Notes: a model not told the origin generated them from the sequence alone. A stretch of 64,000 bases of DNA from an uncultured Ruminococcus sp. (GCA_904418845.1 CAJFQC010000003.1:1-64000); one strand, 5' to 3'; counted from the stretch's first letter, positions 32,746 to 41,359 are shown. Translations and numbers: made by a program.

Positions 32746-34230
32746 ATGAAAGCAAAACTTCAGGAAAAATATCAGTTATTCATTGGGGGGCATTGGAAAG
32801 ACGCCTCTGACAAAGTCACCTTTAAGACCTTCTCACCCGCAGACGGAGGCCTTCTTGCCGAATGTGCCGAAGCAACGCGCGAGGACGTGGATGAAGCTGT
32901 AGTCTCTGCATGGAAGGCATTTGAATCGTGGAAAAATACCACAGTCAGCGAACGCGCCGCGATCTTAAATAAGATAGCAGACATTATTGACGAAAATACC
33001 GAGTTTCTCGCAACCGTAGAATCCATGGACAATGGAAAACCAATCCGTGAGACGATGGCTGTCGATATTCCCCTCTCAGCGCAGCATTTCCGTTATTTTG
33101 CCGGCTGCATCATGGCGGAGGAAGGAAGCGCCAGCATGCTCGGAAAGGATACGCTCAGTCTGATCCTCAAGGAGCCCATCGGCGTAGTCGGGCAGATCGT
33201 ACCCTGGAATTTCCCGTTTCTGATGGCCGCGTGGAAGCTTGCCCCCGTTCTGGCAAGCGGATGCTGTACCGTATTTAAGACATCAAGCACGACTCCTTTA
33301 AGCGTCCTTGAATTTGCAAAGCTCATCCAGGATGTGATTCCCGCAGGTGTTTTCAATGTCATCACAGGCGCAGGTTCCAAATCCGGCCAGTATATGCTGG
33401 AGCACAAAGGCTTCCGCAAACTGGCGTTTACCGGTTCAACGGAAGTCGGCCGCAGTGTCGCCATTGCCGCCGCTGAAAAACTGATCCCGTCCACCCTTGA
33501 GCTTGGCGGAAAATCAGCAAACATTTTCTTTAGCGACTGTGACTGGGAGATGGCGATGGATGGTCTGCAGATGGGGATTCTCTTTAATCAGGGTCAGGTA
33601 TGCTGCGCAGGTTCCCGCGTATTTGTCCATGAGGACATCTACGACAGATTTGTAGAAGATGCGGTACGCCGTTTTGAGCAGGTCAAAGTAGGGCTCCCCC
33701 TTGATCCCGAAACACAGATGGGCTCGCAGATCAATAAAGGCCAGATGCAGAAGATCCTCAAATATGTGGAAATCGGAAAAGAGGAAGGCGCGGAAGTGCT
33801 CTGCGGCGGATATCAGATCACAGAGGACGGCCTTGAAAACGGGTGCTTTATCCGCCCCACCCTTTTAGGCAATGTAACAAATGATATGCGGGTCGCTCAG
33901 GAGGAGATCTTTGGACCGGTGGCATGCATCCTGAAATTTAAGACAGAGGAAGAAGTCATAGCTATGGCAAATGACAGTGAATATGGTCTCGGCGGCGCGG
34001 TATGGACAAGAGATATCAACCGGGCGCTCCGGGTTTCCATGGCAATAGAGACAGGACGTATGTGGATAAATACATACAACTCGATCCCCGAGGGAGCTCC
34101 GTTCGGAGGCTACAAAACTTCCGGCATCGGACGTGAGACGCACAAGATCATCCTTGAACACTACACACAGATGAAGAATATCATGATCAATCTCGGAGAG
34201 GCTCCCACTGGATTCTATCCTGTAAAATGA
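32746..34230 (+). CDS. NAD(P)-dependent aldehyde dehydrogenase
   Basis: 494 residues, classic ALDH length. Key motifs are IVPWNFPFLMAAWKLAPVLASGC (the Asn of the oxyanion hole), the cofactor loop FTGSTEVGR, the general base Glu in LELGGKSANI, and the catalytic thiol in FNQGQVCCAGSR. QEEIFGPVACI and PFGGYKTSGIGRE are the usual C-terminal signatures. It oxidises aldehydes to acids; this branch resembles betaine- or phenylacetaldehyde-type enzymes, but the substrate is not decided by sequence. A single gene with its own promoter and AAGGAG; downstream a GC-rich stem with a T-run may end transcription. Confidence 0.95.
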   Translation: MKAKLQEKYQLFIGGHWKDASDKVTFKTFSPADGGLLAECAEATREDVDEAVVSAWKAFESWKNTTVSERAAILNKIADIIDENTEFLATVESMDNGKPIRETMAVDIPLSAQHFRYFAGCIMAEEGSASMLGKDTLSLILKEPIGVVGQIVPWNFPFLMAAWKLAPVLASGCCTVFKTSSTTPLSVLEFAKLIQDVIPAGVFNVITGAGSKSGQYMLEHKGFRKLAFTGSTEVGRSVAIAAAEKLIPSTLELGGKSANIFFSDCDWEMAMDGLQMGILFNQGQVCCAGSRVFVHEDIYDRFVEDAVRRFEQVKVGLPLDPETQMGSQINKGQMQKILKYVEIGKEEGAEVLCGGYQITEDGLENGCFIRPTLLGNVTNDMRVAQEEIFGPVACILKFKTEEEVIAMANDSEYGLGGAVWTRDINRALRVSMAIETGRMWINTYNSIPEGAPFGGYKTSGIGRETHKIILEHYTQMKNIMINLGEAPTGFYPVK

Positions 34231-34249
34231 GCCTTTGATGAAACCTGAA

Positions 34250-34311
34250 ACATCCCCTTCCGAATGCCGGGCAAAAGATGAAGCCTGTCACTAGGAGGGG
34301 GAGGTTTTTTT
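34250..34311 (+). terminator. possible terminator of the aldehyde dehydrogenase gene
   Basis: CATCCCCTTCC can pair imperfectly with GGAGGGGGAGG across a long loop, ending in seven T (34305-34311). The long loop makes this uncertain. Confidence 0.4.
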
Positions 34312-34387
34312 CTGCATATATCCTTCCAGCATCTTACTTTCAAGCCTTTCCACTCTGAAATACTCTGTCTGCCACTTGATGATGGAA

Positions 34388-35245
34388 TCAGAATACTCCT
34401 CTGGCGGTCTGCACATCATTATCCCCTTCCAGCAGCGCGTTCAGTTCTCCACCCAGCAGAATGATATACATACTCAGATACAGCCAGAGCATTATGAGGA
34501 TGATCGTCGTCATACTGCCATACATGCTGGTAAATCCCGTAAAAATGTCCAGATAAATAGAAAATATGAAGGATATGAGCAGCCATCCAAACGCAGTGAA
34601 TACCGCTCCCGGGAGCTGGCTCCTAAACGTTGCCTTTGCCGTATTTCCCCTGTTGGGAAGAAACTTATACACAAGATCCCAGAACACTGTGAGCACGATC
34701 AGCGTCGTAAATGTCCTGATCCTGATGATAAAATCAACCACTTTGCTCAGAAAAGGCACATGCTGGTACACGATCGCGCTGATGCTGTTCCCAAATACCG
34801 AAAGCACGAGGGAAAGGATGATCGCCACAAGGAAGATGACAGTGTAAAGAGTTGCCCGCAAACGCAGATAGATATAATTTCTTGTCTCTGTATTCGCATA
34901 TATGGCGTTCAATCCTGAAGTCACAGACAACACACCTTTGCCCGCAGACCAAAGCGCTACCACGACCATCATGGGGATAGCCGTTCCGGACTGTGAATAG
35001 AGCTGAATCACGATACTGCGGATAAAGTATTGTACTGAGTCCGGAAACACCGCCACCACCGCTTTGAGCACATCATCTCGCGTAACCGGGGTAAACTGCA
35101 CCATCGTCAGAAGCAGAAAAAAAATGGGGATCAGTGAAAGCACAAAAAAATAAGCTGCCTGAGCCGCATAGACACCTGTGTGGTGGGAATTTATAGTCTG
35201 TATAATCCTGATTATTTTATGCTTAAGCTTCTTTCCATTCTTCAT
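34388..35245 (-). CDS. YihY/BrkB family membrane protein
   Basis: 285 residues with about six membrane helices. The first conserved segment is QAAYFFVLSLIPIFFLLLTMVQF. LWSAGKGVLSVTSGLNAIYANTETRNY is the family hallmark, and LIMLWLYLSMYIILLGGELNALLE is the typical end. Once called RNase BN or virulence factor BrkB, the family's transport role remains unsettled. I chose the ATG at 35245, because AGAGAG precedes it; an upstream in-frame TTG at 35296 has no support. Confidence 0.92.
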   Translation of the reverse strand: MKNGKKLKHKIIRIIQTINSHHTGVYAAQAAYFFVLSLIPIFFLLLTMVQFTPVTRDDVLKAVVAVFPDSVQYFIRSIVIQLYSQSGTAIPMMVVVALWSAGKGVLSVTSGLNAIYANTETRNYIYLRLRATLYTVIFLVAIILSLVLSVFGNSISAIVYQHVPFLSKVVDFIIRIRTFTTLIVLTVFWDLVYKFLPNRGNTAKATFRSQLPGAVFTAFGWLLISFIFSIYLDIFTGFTSMYGSMTTIILIMLWLYLSMYIILLGGELNALLEGDNDVQTARGVF

Positions 35246-35341
35246 ATCCAAAAACTCTCTGTCCTCTGCCGCACTCCCGCAGCAGGAAATGATCAAACGT
35301 TAAAGCGTTAAGCTTTCCTGTTTTTATTTTTTATTTGTTGG

Positions 35342-35573
35342 AAAAAGCGGTCGTACCAGACGACCGCCCTTATCTTTCGTAATTACCCAAAATGCCGGTC
35401 CTGTATTTTGAGTCCTAGCCACAGCTAGGTGGGCAACCGCATCTGCTTTTCTGTCGTCCACTGCATAACGGAGGCCTGACATATTACAGAAATATAGGAA
35501 TCCCGTTTAAACAAATGTAGGTTCAAAATTACAGGGTTATCGAACATCTCAGGTTGACTTCCTAATTAGCTCT
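35342..35573 (-). ncRNA. ssrS: probable 6S RNA (SsrS)
   Basis: A 232-base transcription unit with its own promoter and terminator but no reading frame. Its ends pair: CCTGTA-A-TTTTGA on the 5' side with TCAAAA-TACAGG on the 3' side. They enclose a long, largely open middle, as in the 6S RNA closing stem and central bubble. The stretches ACGGGATTCCTAT, ATGTCAGGCCTCCG and GCCCACCTAGCTG agree with my memory of clostridial 6S RNAs. It ends in the GCGGTCGT/ACGACCGC hairpin followed by five U. 6S RNA holds sigma-A RNA polymerase in stationary phase. The 5' end is estimated from the promoter. Confidence 0.7.
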
Positions 35574-35579
35574 ACAAGT

Positions 35580-35608
35580 ATTATACTCTGATTCTTACTT
35601 TTTTACAA
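35580..35608 (-). promoter_or_regulatory. promoter of the 6S RNA
   Basis: On the minus strand, TTGTAA (35603-35608), a 17-base spacer and TATAAT (35580-35585), placed between the end of the catalytic hydrogenase gene and the RNA. Confidence 0.7.
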
Positions 35609-35672
35609 CTGATTCTTTTTTCCATCTGATATTATCCGTCTACTGCTCTGCCTTTCTGTCCGTTTTGCTTAT

Positions 35673-37421
35673 TTAGTTGATCGTCCTCTTTACATATGTC
35701 GTATGAAGGATATGATGCGCCTTTTCGCTTCCCGGAGCGCCGAGATACTCACTGTATACTTTCTTGATGGACGGATTCTCGTGAGATTTCCTGATCTTCT
35801 TCGCCGCATCGTTGTCGTACAGCGCTTTCGCGCGGATTACCCTTACATCCTCAAAGTTGCGCACCTCCGCGTGTACCTGAGGCTGTCCGCCGCCGTTGAC
35901 ACATCCGCCCGGGCAGCACATAATCTCGATGAAATGATAATCCGCCTCTCCGGCGCGTATCTTATCCATGATAACCTTAGCGTTGGACAATCCGGAAGCC
36001 ACCGCGATCTTTACATCCATTCCTGCCACGTTGTATGTAGCTTCTTTGATGCCTTCTGTTCCGCGCACTTCCATGAATTCCGGTTTTTCCAGCATCTCGC
36101 CTGTCAGCTCTTCAACCGCAGTACGAAGGGCTGCCTCCATAACGCCGCCTGTCGCGCCGAAGATGACGCCCGCTCCTGTGGACTCGCCAAGCGGATCGTC
36201 AAATCCTTCCTCCGGCAGACTCCTGAAGTTGATTCCTACCTTGCGGATGAGCCGTGCCATTTCTCTTGTCGTGATAGAGATATCTACATCCGGCACTCCG
36301 GCTGCGTACTGGTCGTCTCTCTGAAGCTCAAACTTCTTCGCCGTACACGGCATCACGCTGACGCATACAATATCTTCCGGCGCAATGCCCATCTTCTCTG
36401 CGTAATAAGTCTTTGTGATCGCTCCGAACATCTGCTGCGGTGATTTACAGCTTGACAGATGTGCAAGCTGATCCGGGTAGTAGTGTTCGCAGTATTTGAT
36501 CCACCCCGGTGAACAGGAGGTCAGCATCGGCAGCACGCCGCCGTTTTTCACGCGGTCAAGGAACTCGTGCGCCTCTTCCATGATCGTTAAGTCCGCGCTG
36601 AAATTAGTATCGAATACCTTGTCAAATCCGACTCTTCTAAGGGCTGCTGCCATCTTTCCTTCCACATCTGTTCCCATAGGATAGCCGAACTCTTCACCTA
36701 ATGCCGCGCGTACTGCGGGAGCAGTCTGCACGACCACATGTTTTGTCTCGTCAGCGATCGCCTCAAGGACATCGTCGATATTGCTCTTCTCATAGAGCGC
36801 TCCTGTAGGACATGCCGTGATACACTGACCGCATCCCACGCAGCTCGTATCTCCAAGCCCCATCTCGAACGGAGAGCCGATAAATGTTGCGAATCCTCTG
36901 TTGTTCGGTCCGATAACGCCTATGCTCTGCACCCTCTCGCACACTGCGGAACAACGGCGGCAGAGAATACATTTATTGTTGTCACGCACCAAATGTACTG
37001 CGCTTTCATCCAGCTCATAATGCGGACTCTCACCTTCGAAATAATTCTCGTCTGTCACGCCCATCTCCTGACAGAGCGCCTGGAGCTCACACTGACCGCT
37101 GCGCACGCAGGAGAGGCATTTTTTATCATGATTGGACAGAAGAAGCTCCAGCGTTCTTCTTCTGGAATCTAAAAGCTTCTTCGTGTTGGTCTGCACTTCC
37201 ATCCCCTCAGATACGGGATGCACACACGCCGCCACAAGGTTTCTCGCACCCTTGACTTCCACAACACACATACGGCATGCGCCGATCTCATTGACCTCTT
37301 TTAACCAGCACAGCGTGGGGATACGGATACCCGCCGCCTGCGCCGCCTCGAGGATCGTAGAACCTGCGGGTGCAGTTACATTCAAGCCGTTAATCTTTAA
37401 ATTCACCATTTCCATATTCAC
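35673..37421 (-). CDS. [FeFe] hydrogenase catalytic subunit, NADH-dependent trimeric type (HydA/HndD-like)
   Basis: 582 residues. An N-terminal 2Fe-2S domain uses Cys38, 49, 52 and 66. Next come the His/Cys cluster segment CLSCVRSGQCELQALC, two 4Fe-4S motifs (KCILCRRCSAVC and SCVGCGQCITACP) and the H-cluster domain. H-cluster motifs are L1 TSCSPGW, L2 VMPCTAKKFE and L3 EIMCCPGGCVNGGGQP; a short C-terminal domain follows. In L1 the second cysteine of the classical TSCCPxW is serine. With the NuoE- and NuoF-like subunits it should couple NADH and ferredoxin oxidation to H2 formation, or the reverse. It follows the NuoF-like gene after nine bases and is the last gene of the operon. Confidence 0.96.
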   Translation of the reverse strand: MNMEMVNLKINGLNVTAPAGSTILEAAQAAGIRIPTLCWLKEVNEIGACRMCVVEVKGARNLVAACVHPVSEGMEVQTNTKKLLDSRRRTLELLLSNHDKKCLSCVRSGQCELQALCQEMGVTDENYFEGESPHYELDESAVHLVRDNNKCILCRRCSAVCERVQSIGVIGPNNRGFATFIGSPFEMGLGDTSCVGCGQCITACPTGALYEKSNIDDVLEAIADETKHVVVQTAPAVRAALGEEFGYPMGTDVEGKMAAALRRVGFDKVFDTNFSADLTIMEEAHEFLDRVKNGGVLPMLTSCSPGWIKYCEHYYPDQLAHLSSCKSPQQMFGAITKTYYAEKMGIAPEDIVCVSVMPCTAKKFELQRDDQYAAGVPDVDISITTREMARLIRKVGINFRSLPEEGFDDPLGESTGAGVIFGATGGVMEAALRTAVEELTGEMLEKPEFMEVRGTEGIKEATYNVAGMDVKIAVASGLSNAKVIMDKIRAGEADYHFIEIMCCPGGCVNGGGQPQVHAEVRNFEDVRVIRAKALYDNDAAKKIRKSHENPSIKKVYSEYLGAPGSEKAHHILHTTYVKRTIN

Positions 37422-37430
37422 TGCCCTCCC

Positions 37431-39218
37431 TTATTCCTTATAGATCGCGCCAAACCGGCATTTCTCCATGCAGGCGCCGCACTTCAAACATTTCTCCGGG
37501 TTAATCATATGTTCTTCTTTTACCTTGCCGATGATCGCGTCAGCCGGGCAGGTTCTCGCACAGAGAGTACATCCCTTACATTTATCTGGATCGATTTTGT
37601 ACTGCAGAAGATCCTTACAAACTCCTGCGGGACATTTCTTATCTACAATATGGGCGATATACTCATCCCTGAAATATCTCAGCGTGGAGAGCACCGGATT
37701 GGGCGCGGTCTGTCCAAGGGCGCACAGGGAGTTGGACTGTAAGTGATAACACAGCTCCTCCAGCTTATCCAGGTCTTCCATAGTCGCCTGGCCCTTGGTG
37801 ATCTTTTCAAGGATCTCCAGCATACGCCTCGTTCCGATACGGCACGGCGTACATTTACCGCAGGACTCATCTACCGTGAACTCAAGGAAGAACTTTGCGA
37901 TATCCACCATACAGGTGTCCTCATCCATAACAATCAGGCCGCCGGAACCCATCATAGAACCGATGGCGATAAGGTTATCATAATCAATTGGCACATCCAT
38001 GTGCTCTGCCGGGATGCATCCGCCGGAAGGTCCGCCTGTCTGGGCCGCCTTGAACTTCTTCCCGTTCGGCACGCCGCCTCCGATCTCTTCTACGATCTCG
38101 CGCAGCGTCGTGCCCATGGGGATCTCCACAAGACCCGTGTTATTGATCTTGCCGCCAAGGGCGAATACCTTTGTTCCTTTGGATTTCTCCGTGCCCATGG
38201 AAGCGAACCACTCCGGACCATTGACGATGATCTGCGGAATGTTCGCGTAAGTCTCTACGTTATTTAAAATGGTCGGTTTCTGGAACAGACCCTTAAGAGC
38301 CGGGAATGGCGGACGCGGACGGGGCTCGCCTCTGTTTCCTTCGATGGAAGTCATAAGAGCCGTCTCCTCACCACAGACAAATGCTCCCGCTCCGAGCCTT
38401 AACTCGATATCAAAATCAAATCCGCTGTCAAAAATATTTTTGCCCAGCAGTCCGTACTCTCTCGCCTGGTTGATGGCGATATCAAGACGTTTTACCGCGA
38501 TGGGGTACTCCGCGCGCACATAGATATATCCCTGGGAAGCGCCGATGGCATATCCCGCGATAGCCATAGCCTCCAGTACCGCATGGGGGTCTCCCTCTAA
38601 GATAGAGCGATCCATGAACGCGCCCGGGTCGCCCTCGTCCGCGTTACAGCAGACGTATTTCTGATCCGCTTCATTTGCCGCCGCGAATTTCCACTTCATT
38701 CCCGTGGGAAATCCGGCTCCCCCACGTCCTCTTAAGCCGCTGTCAAGAAGTGTCTGGATCACATCCTGTGGCTTCATCTCTGTGAGGACCTTGCCAAGCG
38801 CCTCATATCCTCCCGTACCTATGTATTCATCAATATTTTCCGGGTTGATCACGCCGCAGTTTCGAAGCGCCACCCTGTGCTGTTTCTTATAGAAATTCGT
38901 CTCGTTGAGCGGGATGATCTTATCTGACTTTGTCGTCTCATCATAGAGAAGACGGGTAACAACTCTTCCCTTCAAAAGATGCTCGGATACGATCTCCGGG
39001 ATATCATCCTCCTGGACCATAGAGTAAAATGTCCCTTCCGGGTACACGATCATGATCGGCCCTAAAGCGCAGAGCCCGAAGCATCCGGTCTTAACTACGC
39101 CGACTTCATCAGAAAGCCCGTTCGCCGAGATCTCTTTCTCCAGTCTCTCTATGATCCTGTGGCTTCCGGAGGAGGTACATCCGGTTCCGCCGCAGACAAG
39201 TACGTGTGAACGATACAT
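37431..39218 (-). CDS. NuoF-like NADH-binding subunit of the hydrogenase (HydB/HndC)
   Basis: 595 residues in three parts. An N-terminal thioredoxin-like 2Fe-2S domain (VCGGTGCTSSGSHRI and KTGCFGLCALGP) comes first. The FMN/NADH-binding core has LRGRGGAGFPTGMKW, CNADEGDPGAFMDRS and the Cys motif ESCGKCTPCRIG with LCALGQTAPNPVLS for one 4Fe-4S. A C-terminal two-cluster ferredoxin (CKGCTLCARTCP and CLKCGACMEKCRF) ends it. It takes electrons from NADH and, by bifurcation, links to ferredoxin. It sits 20 bases after the 2Fe-2S protein gene and nine before the catalytic subunit. Confidence 0.97.
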   Translation of the reverse strand: MYRSHVLVCGGTGCTSSGSHRIIERLEKEISANGLSDEVGVVKTGCFGLCALGPIMIVYPEGTFYSMVQEDDIPEIVSEHLLKGRVVTRLLYDETTKSDKIIPLNETNFYKKQHRVALRNCGVINPENIDEYIGTGGYEALGKVLTEMKPQDVIQTLLDSGLRGRGGAGFPTGMKWKFAAANEADQKYVCCNADEGDPGAFMDRSILEGDPHAVLEAMAIAGYAIGASQGYIYVRAEYPIAVKRLDIAINQAREYGLLGKNIFDSGFDFDIELRLGAGAFVCGEETALMTSIEGNRGEPRPRPPFPALKGLFQKPTILNNVETYANIPQIIVNGPEWFASMGTEKSKGTKVFALGGKINNTGLVEIPMGTTLREIVEEIGGGVPNGKKFKAAQTGGPSGGCIPAEHMDVPIDYDNLIAIGSMMGSGGLIVMDEDTCMVDIAKFFLEFTVDESCGKCTPCRIGTRRMLEILEKITKGQATMEDLDKLEELCYHLQSNSLCALGQTAPNPVLSTLRYFRDEYIAHIVDKKCPAGVCKDLLQYKIDPDKCKGCTLCARTCPADAIIGKVKEEHMINPEKCLKCGACMEKCRFGAIYKE

Positions 39219-39238
39219 ATTTTCTTGCCTCCTTTTCG

Positions 39239-39622
39239 TTATGCATTATTATTCTGTGCAGCGCTCAGCGTATATTTGGTCACGATCTGGCCGCCCAGTA
39301 AGTGGATACGCAGCACTTCGAGCGCTTTCTCCGGATCCATCTTCACATAAGTCACTTTTTCTTTGCCCGGCTCCATCACTTCCACGATGGGCTCATACTG
39401 GCACAGTCCGATACATCCTGTCTGTGTCACGCTGATCCTGTCAGATAAATTCTGCTCCTGAACCGCGTCGGAAAGAGCTGTCAGTACCGGTCTTGCCCCG
39501 CTTGCAATCCCGCAGGTAGCCATTCCCACCACCACGCGAGTCTGGTTCTCATTCTCTGCGCGGACTCCGACCTTGCCCTGCATCTTCTCTCTGATCGCGC
39601 GTAATTCTTCAAGAGATTTCAT
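39239..39622 (-). CDS. 2Fe-2S ferredoxin-domain subunit (HndB-like)
   Basis: 127 residues. A helical start (KSLEELRAIREKMQGKV) is followed by a thioredoxin-like 2Fe-2S fold with cysteines in VGMATCGIASGARPV and QTGCIGLCQYEP, four in total. This matches HndB, the small electron-transfer subunit of NAD(P)-reducing [FeFe] hydrogenases. The gene lies between the HATPase protein and the NuoF-like subunit of the same operon, 15 and 20 bases away. Confidence 0.94.
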   Translation of the reverse strand: MKSLEELRAIREKMQGKVGVRAENENQTRVVVGMATCGIASGARPVLTALSDAVQEQNLSDRISVTQTGCIGLCQYEPIVEVMEPGKEKVTYVKMDPEKALEVLRIHLLGGQIVTKYTLSAAQNNNA

Positions 39623-39637
39623 AGTAGTCCTCCTTTT

Positions 39638-40198
39638 CTATATATCGGCTCCTTTGTCCGTCTCCAGTTTGTTCGTCTCCAGATATTCTTTGATGAACGC
39701 GGAAACCTGCGCCTCCTTAAAAGAAATATCTTCCCCAAGCACCTCCCGCATTTCTCTTGTGTCCAGTACGAAGCTGTCCTGTCCGTACTCATATGTATAT
39801 CGGAAATCAATGTGCTCATTGAATACGATCAGCGTCTGGATCGTAGAGCTGATATCACCCAGCGGCATCCTGTCAATATGCGACAGACCGAACACCGCTT
39901 TTACTGTTGTTCCCTTCCCTTTTTCTGAATCGATCTGAAAGCTGCCGTCCGTGCTCTCCGCCGCCTGCTTGAAAAACGGAACTCCAAGCCCCACCTTTCT
40001 CGTGGTCCTTGTCGTGAAAAACGGATCCTGCACGCTTGCCGCCTGTTCCGGCGTCATTCCGCAGCCGTCGTCCTTGATGATAACGGTCAGCGTATCGTCC
40101 TCTGGCTGCACAGACACTATGATCTCCACAAGAGATGCGTCCGCCCGCACAGAATTCTCCGCAACATCCAGAATATTCAGAGAGATCTCCGGCATCAT
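39638..40198 (-). CDS. GHKL ATPase-domain protein in the hydrogenase operon
   Basis: 186 residues. Histidine-kinase-type ATP-binding features are NILDVAENSVRADA (N box), IIKDDGCGMT (G1 box), TTRTTRKVGLGVPFFKQAAE (G2-like) and GKGTTVKAVF. There is no dimerisation/phosphoacceptor domain and no membrane segment. It is not a hydrogenase subunit, yet it lies between the NuoE-like and HndB-like genes with gaps of 4 and 15 bases. A regulatory kinase-like or anti-sigma-like function tied to the hydrogenase is inferred. The ATG at 40198 is followed directly by a second ATG, so the start could shift by one codon. Confidence 0.9.
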   Translation of the reverse strand: MMPEISLNILDVAENSVRADASLVEIIVSVQPEDDTLTVIIKDDGCGMTPEQAASVQDPFFTTRTTRKVGLGVPFFKQAAESTDGSFQIDSEKGKGTTVKAVFGLSHIDRMPLGDISSTIQTLIVFNEHIDFRYTYEYGQDSFVLDTREMREVLGEDISFKEAQVSAFIKEYLETNKLETDKGADI

Positions 40199-40202
40199 AC
40201 GC

Positions 40203-40697
40203 TTACTCGTACTTTGCCAGGATATCGTCCAGATCGTCCACTGTCAGACGTCCATAGACTTCGTCATTAATCATCATGACCGGAGCAAGTCCACAGGCGC
40301 CGACACAGCGGCACGCATCCAGTGAAAATTTACCGTCCGGCGTACACTCTCCGCCCACAATGCCCAGTTTTTCCATCAGGGCATTGTAGATATCTCCAGA
40401 GCCTTTTACATAACACGCCGTACCAAGACAGACAGAGATTCTGTATCTGCCCTTCGGACTCAACGTGAACTGCGAATAAAATGTCGCCACTCCATAGATC
40501 TTCTCCATGGATATCCCCGTCTCGTCCGAGATCATCTTCTGAACTTCGATCGGAAGATAACCGTATATATCCTGTGCTTTCTGCAGGATCGGCATAAGAG
40601 CACCTTTGTCATCCTTGAGCTCGCGGATTACTTGCATGAGTGCCTCTTCCTGTTCTTTTGTCCCGGAAAATGGAACTGTTCCTTTCTTAGCTGCCAT
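40203..40697 (-). CDS. NuoE-like 2Fe-2S subunit of the hydrogenase (HydC/HndA)
   Basis: 164 residues. A helical N-terminal part (LMQVIRELKDDKGALMPILQKAQDIYGYLP) is followed by a thioredoxin-like 2Fe-2S domain. Its four cysteines are in VCLGTACYVKGSG and LDACRCVGACGLAP. VATFYSQFTLSPKGRYRISVC is the family signature before the first cysteine. It passes electrons within the trimeric hydrogenase. First gene of the operon; its promoter lies in the divergent region to the right, where a TATAAT sits inside a palindrome. Confidence 0.96.
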   Translation of the reverse strand: MAAKKGTVPFSGTKEQEEALMQVIRELKDDKGALMPILQKAQDIYGYLPIEVQKMISDETGISMEKIYGVATFYSQFTLSPKGRYRISVCLGTACYVKGSGDIYNALMEKLGIVGGECTPDGKFSLDACRCVGACGLAPVMMINDEVYGRLTVDDLDDILAKYE

Positions 40698-40816
40698 TCT
40701 TCAACCTCCATTTCTCTTCCTTATACGACCGCACATGAACAAGAGTTCGGCAGTCAATAAGATATATTTTGTGCTCATTAGGTTTATGATATCACAAGAT
40801 ATTACAAAATACCACT

Positions 40817-40871
40817 TGTTTATTATAAACATTTTGTATATATCATACTATTTATTTCAATAGTTGAAATA
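40817..40871. promoter_or_regulatory. divergent control region with two palindromes between the hydrogenase operon and the signalling cassette
   Basis: TGTTTATTATAAACA (40817-40831) overlaps a minus-strand TATAAT (40822-40827) that fits the hydrogenase promoter. TATTTCAATAGTTGAAATA (40853-40871) is a 19-base palindrome between the two units. A third near-palindrome, with arms ATGCAAAAAAGC and GCTTTTTGCAT, lies around 40878-40909, just before the plus-strand promoter candidate (TTGCTT, 17 bases, TATACT). The 317-base gap 40698-41014 has no other visible feature. Binding proteins are unknown. Confidence 0.55.
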
Positions 40872-41014
40872 TCTATATTATGCAAAAAAGCCATTTATTG
40901 CTTTTTGCATATCCAAATGTTATACTGACCTTACATAATGCACAGTTGTTTCTATGTCCGAAAAACCATTATTTCAGCTGTGCACCCGGCAAAAATATTT
41001 TTCAGGAGGGGCTT

Positions 41015-41359
41015 ATGACGATCAAAGAAATGCAGAAAGTCCTGAACGCACAATTTCTTTACGGAGAAGAGCTTGCGGATCTGGACGCACAATTTGTTTT
41101 TTCCGCTGATATGATGAGCGATGTCCTCGCTTACTGCGGCAGATGTTCAGTACTCATCACAGGGCTGTGCAACCCACAGGTAGTCCGCACCGCGGAAATG
41201 CTGGACATTGTCTGTATCATCTTCGTGCGCGGAAAGATGCCTGATGACAACATGCTTGCCCTCGCCCGGGGGAAGGGCATCTCTATTCTCGCTACAGACC
41301 ACTACATGTTCACCACATGTGGTATCCTGTATGAAAACGGGCTGCGGGGAGGTGCTTAG
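41015..41359 (+). CDS. DRTGG domain protein (first copy)
   Basis: 114 residues. The whole protein is one DRTGG-like domain (as in the regulatory halves of Pta and CBS proteins), with FVFSADMMSDVLAYCGRCSVLITGLCNPQVVRTAEMLDIVCIIFVRGKMPDD and GISILATDHYMFTTCGILYENGL. I chose the ATG at 41015, because CAGGAGGGG stands directly upstream. It opens a plus-strand cassette of five genes and touches the next gene with no gap. Two cysteines lie close together at CGRC. Its ligand is unknown; a partner or small-molecule sensor role is inferred from its family. Confidence 0.88.
   Translation: MTIKEMQKVLNAQFLYGEELADLDAQFVFSADMMSDVLAYCGRCSVLITGLCNPQVVRTAEMLDIVCIIFVRGKMPDDNMLALARGKGISILATDHYMFTTCGILYENGLRGGA

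Noticed and set aside
32487-32747. 86-residue minus-strand frame in the permease/aldehyde dehydrogenase gap
   Set aside because: AT-rich, aromatic- and Lys-rich composition in a promoter region, no domain, and it runs over the dehydrogenase promoter.
40817-40871. Rex operator in front of the hydrogenase operon
   Set aside because: Rex sites follow TTGTTAA-N4-TTAACAA; the palindromes here differ in half site and spacing, so I do not assign them to Rex.
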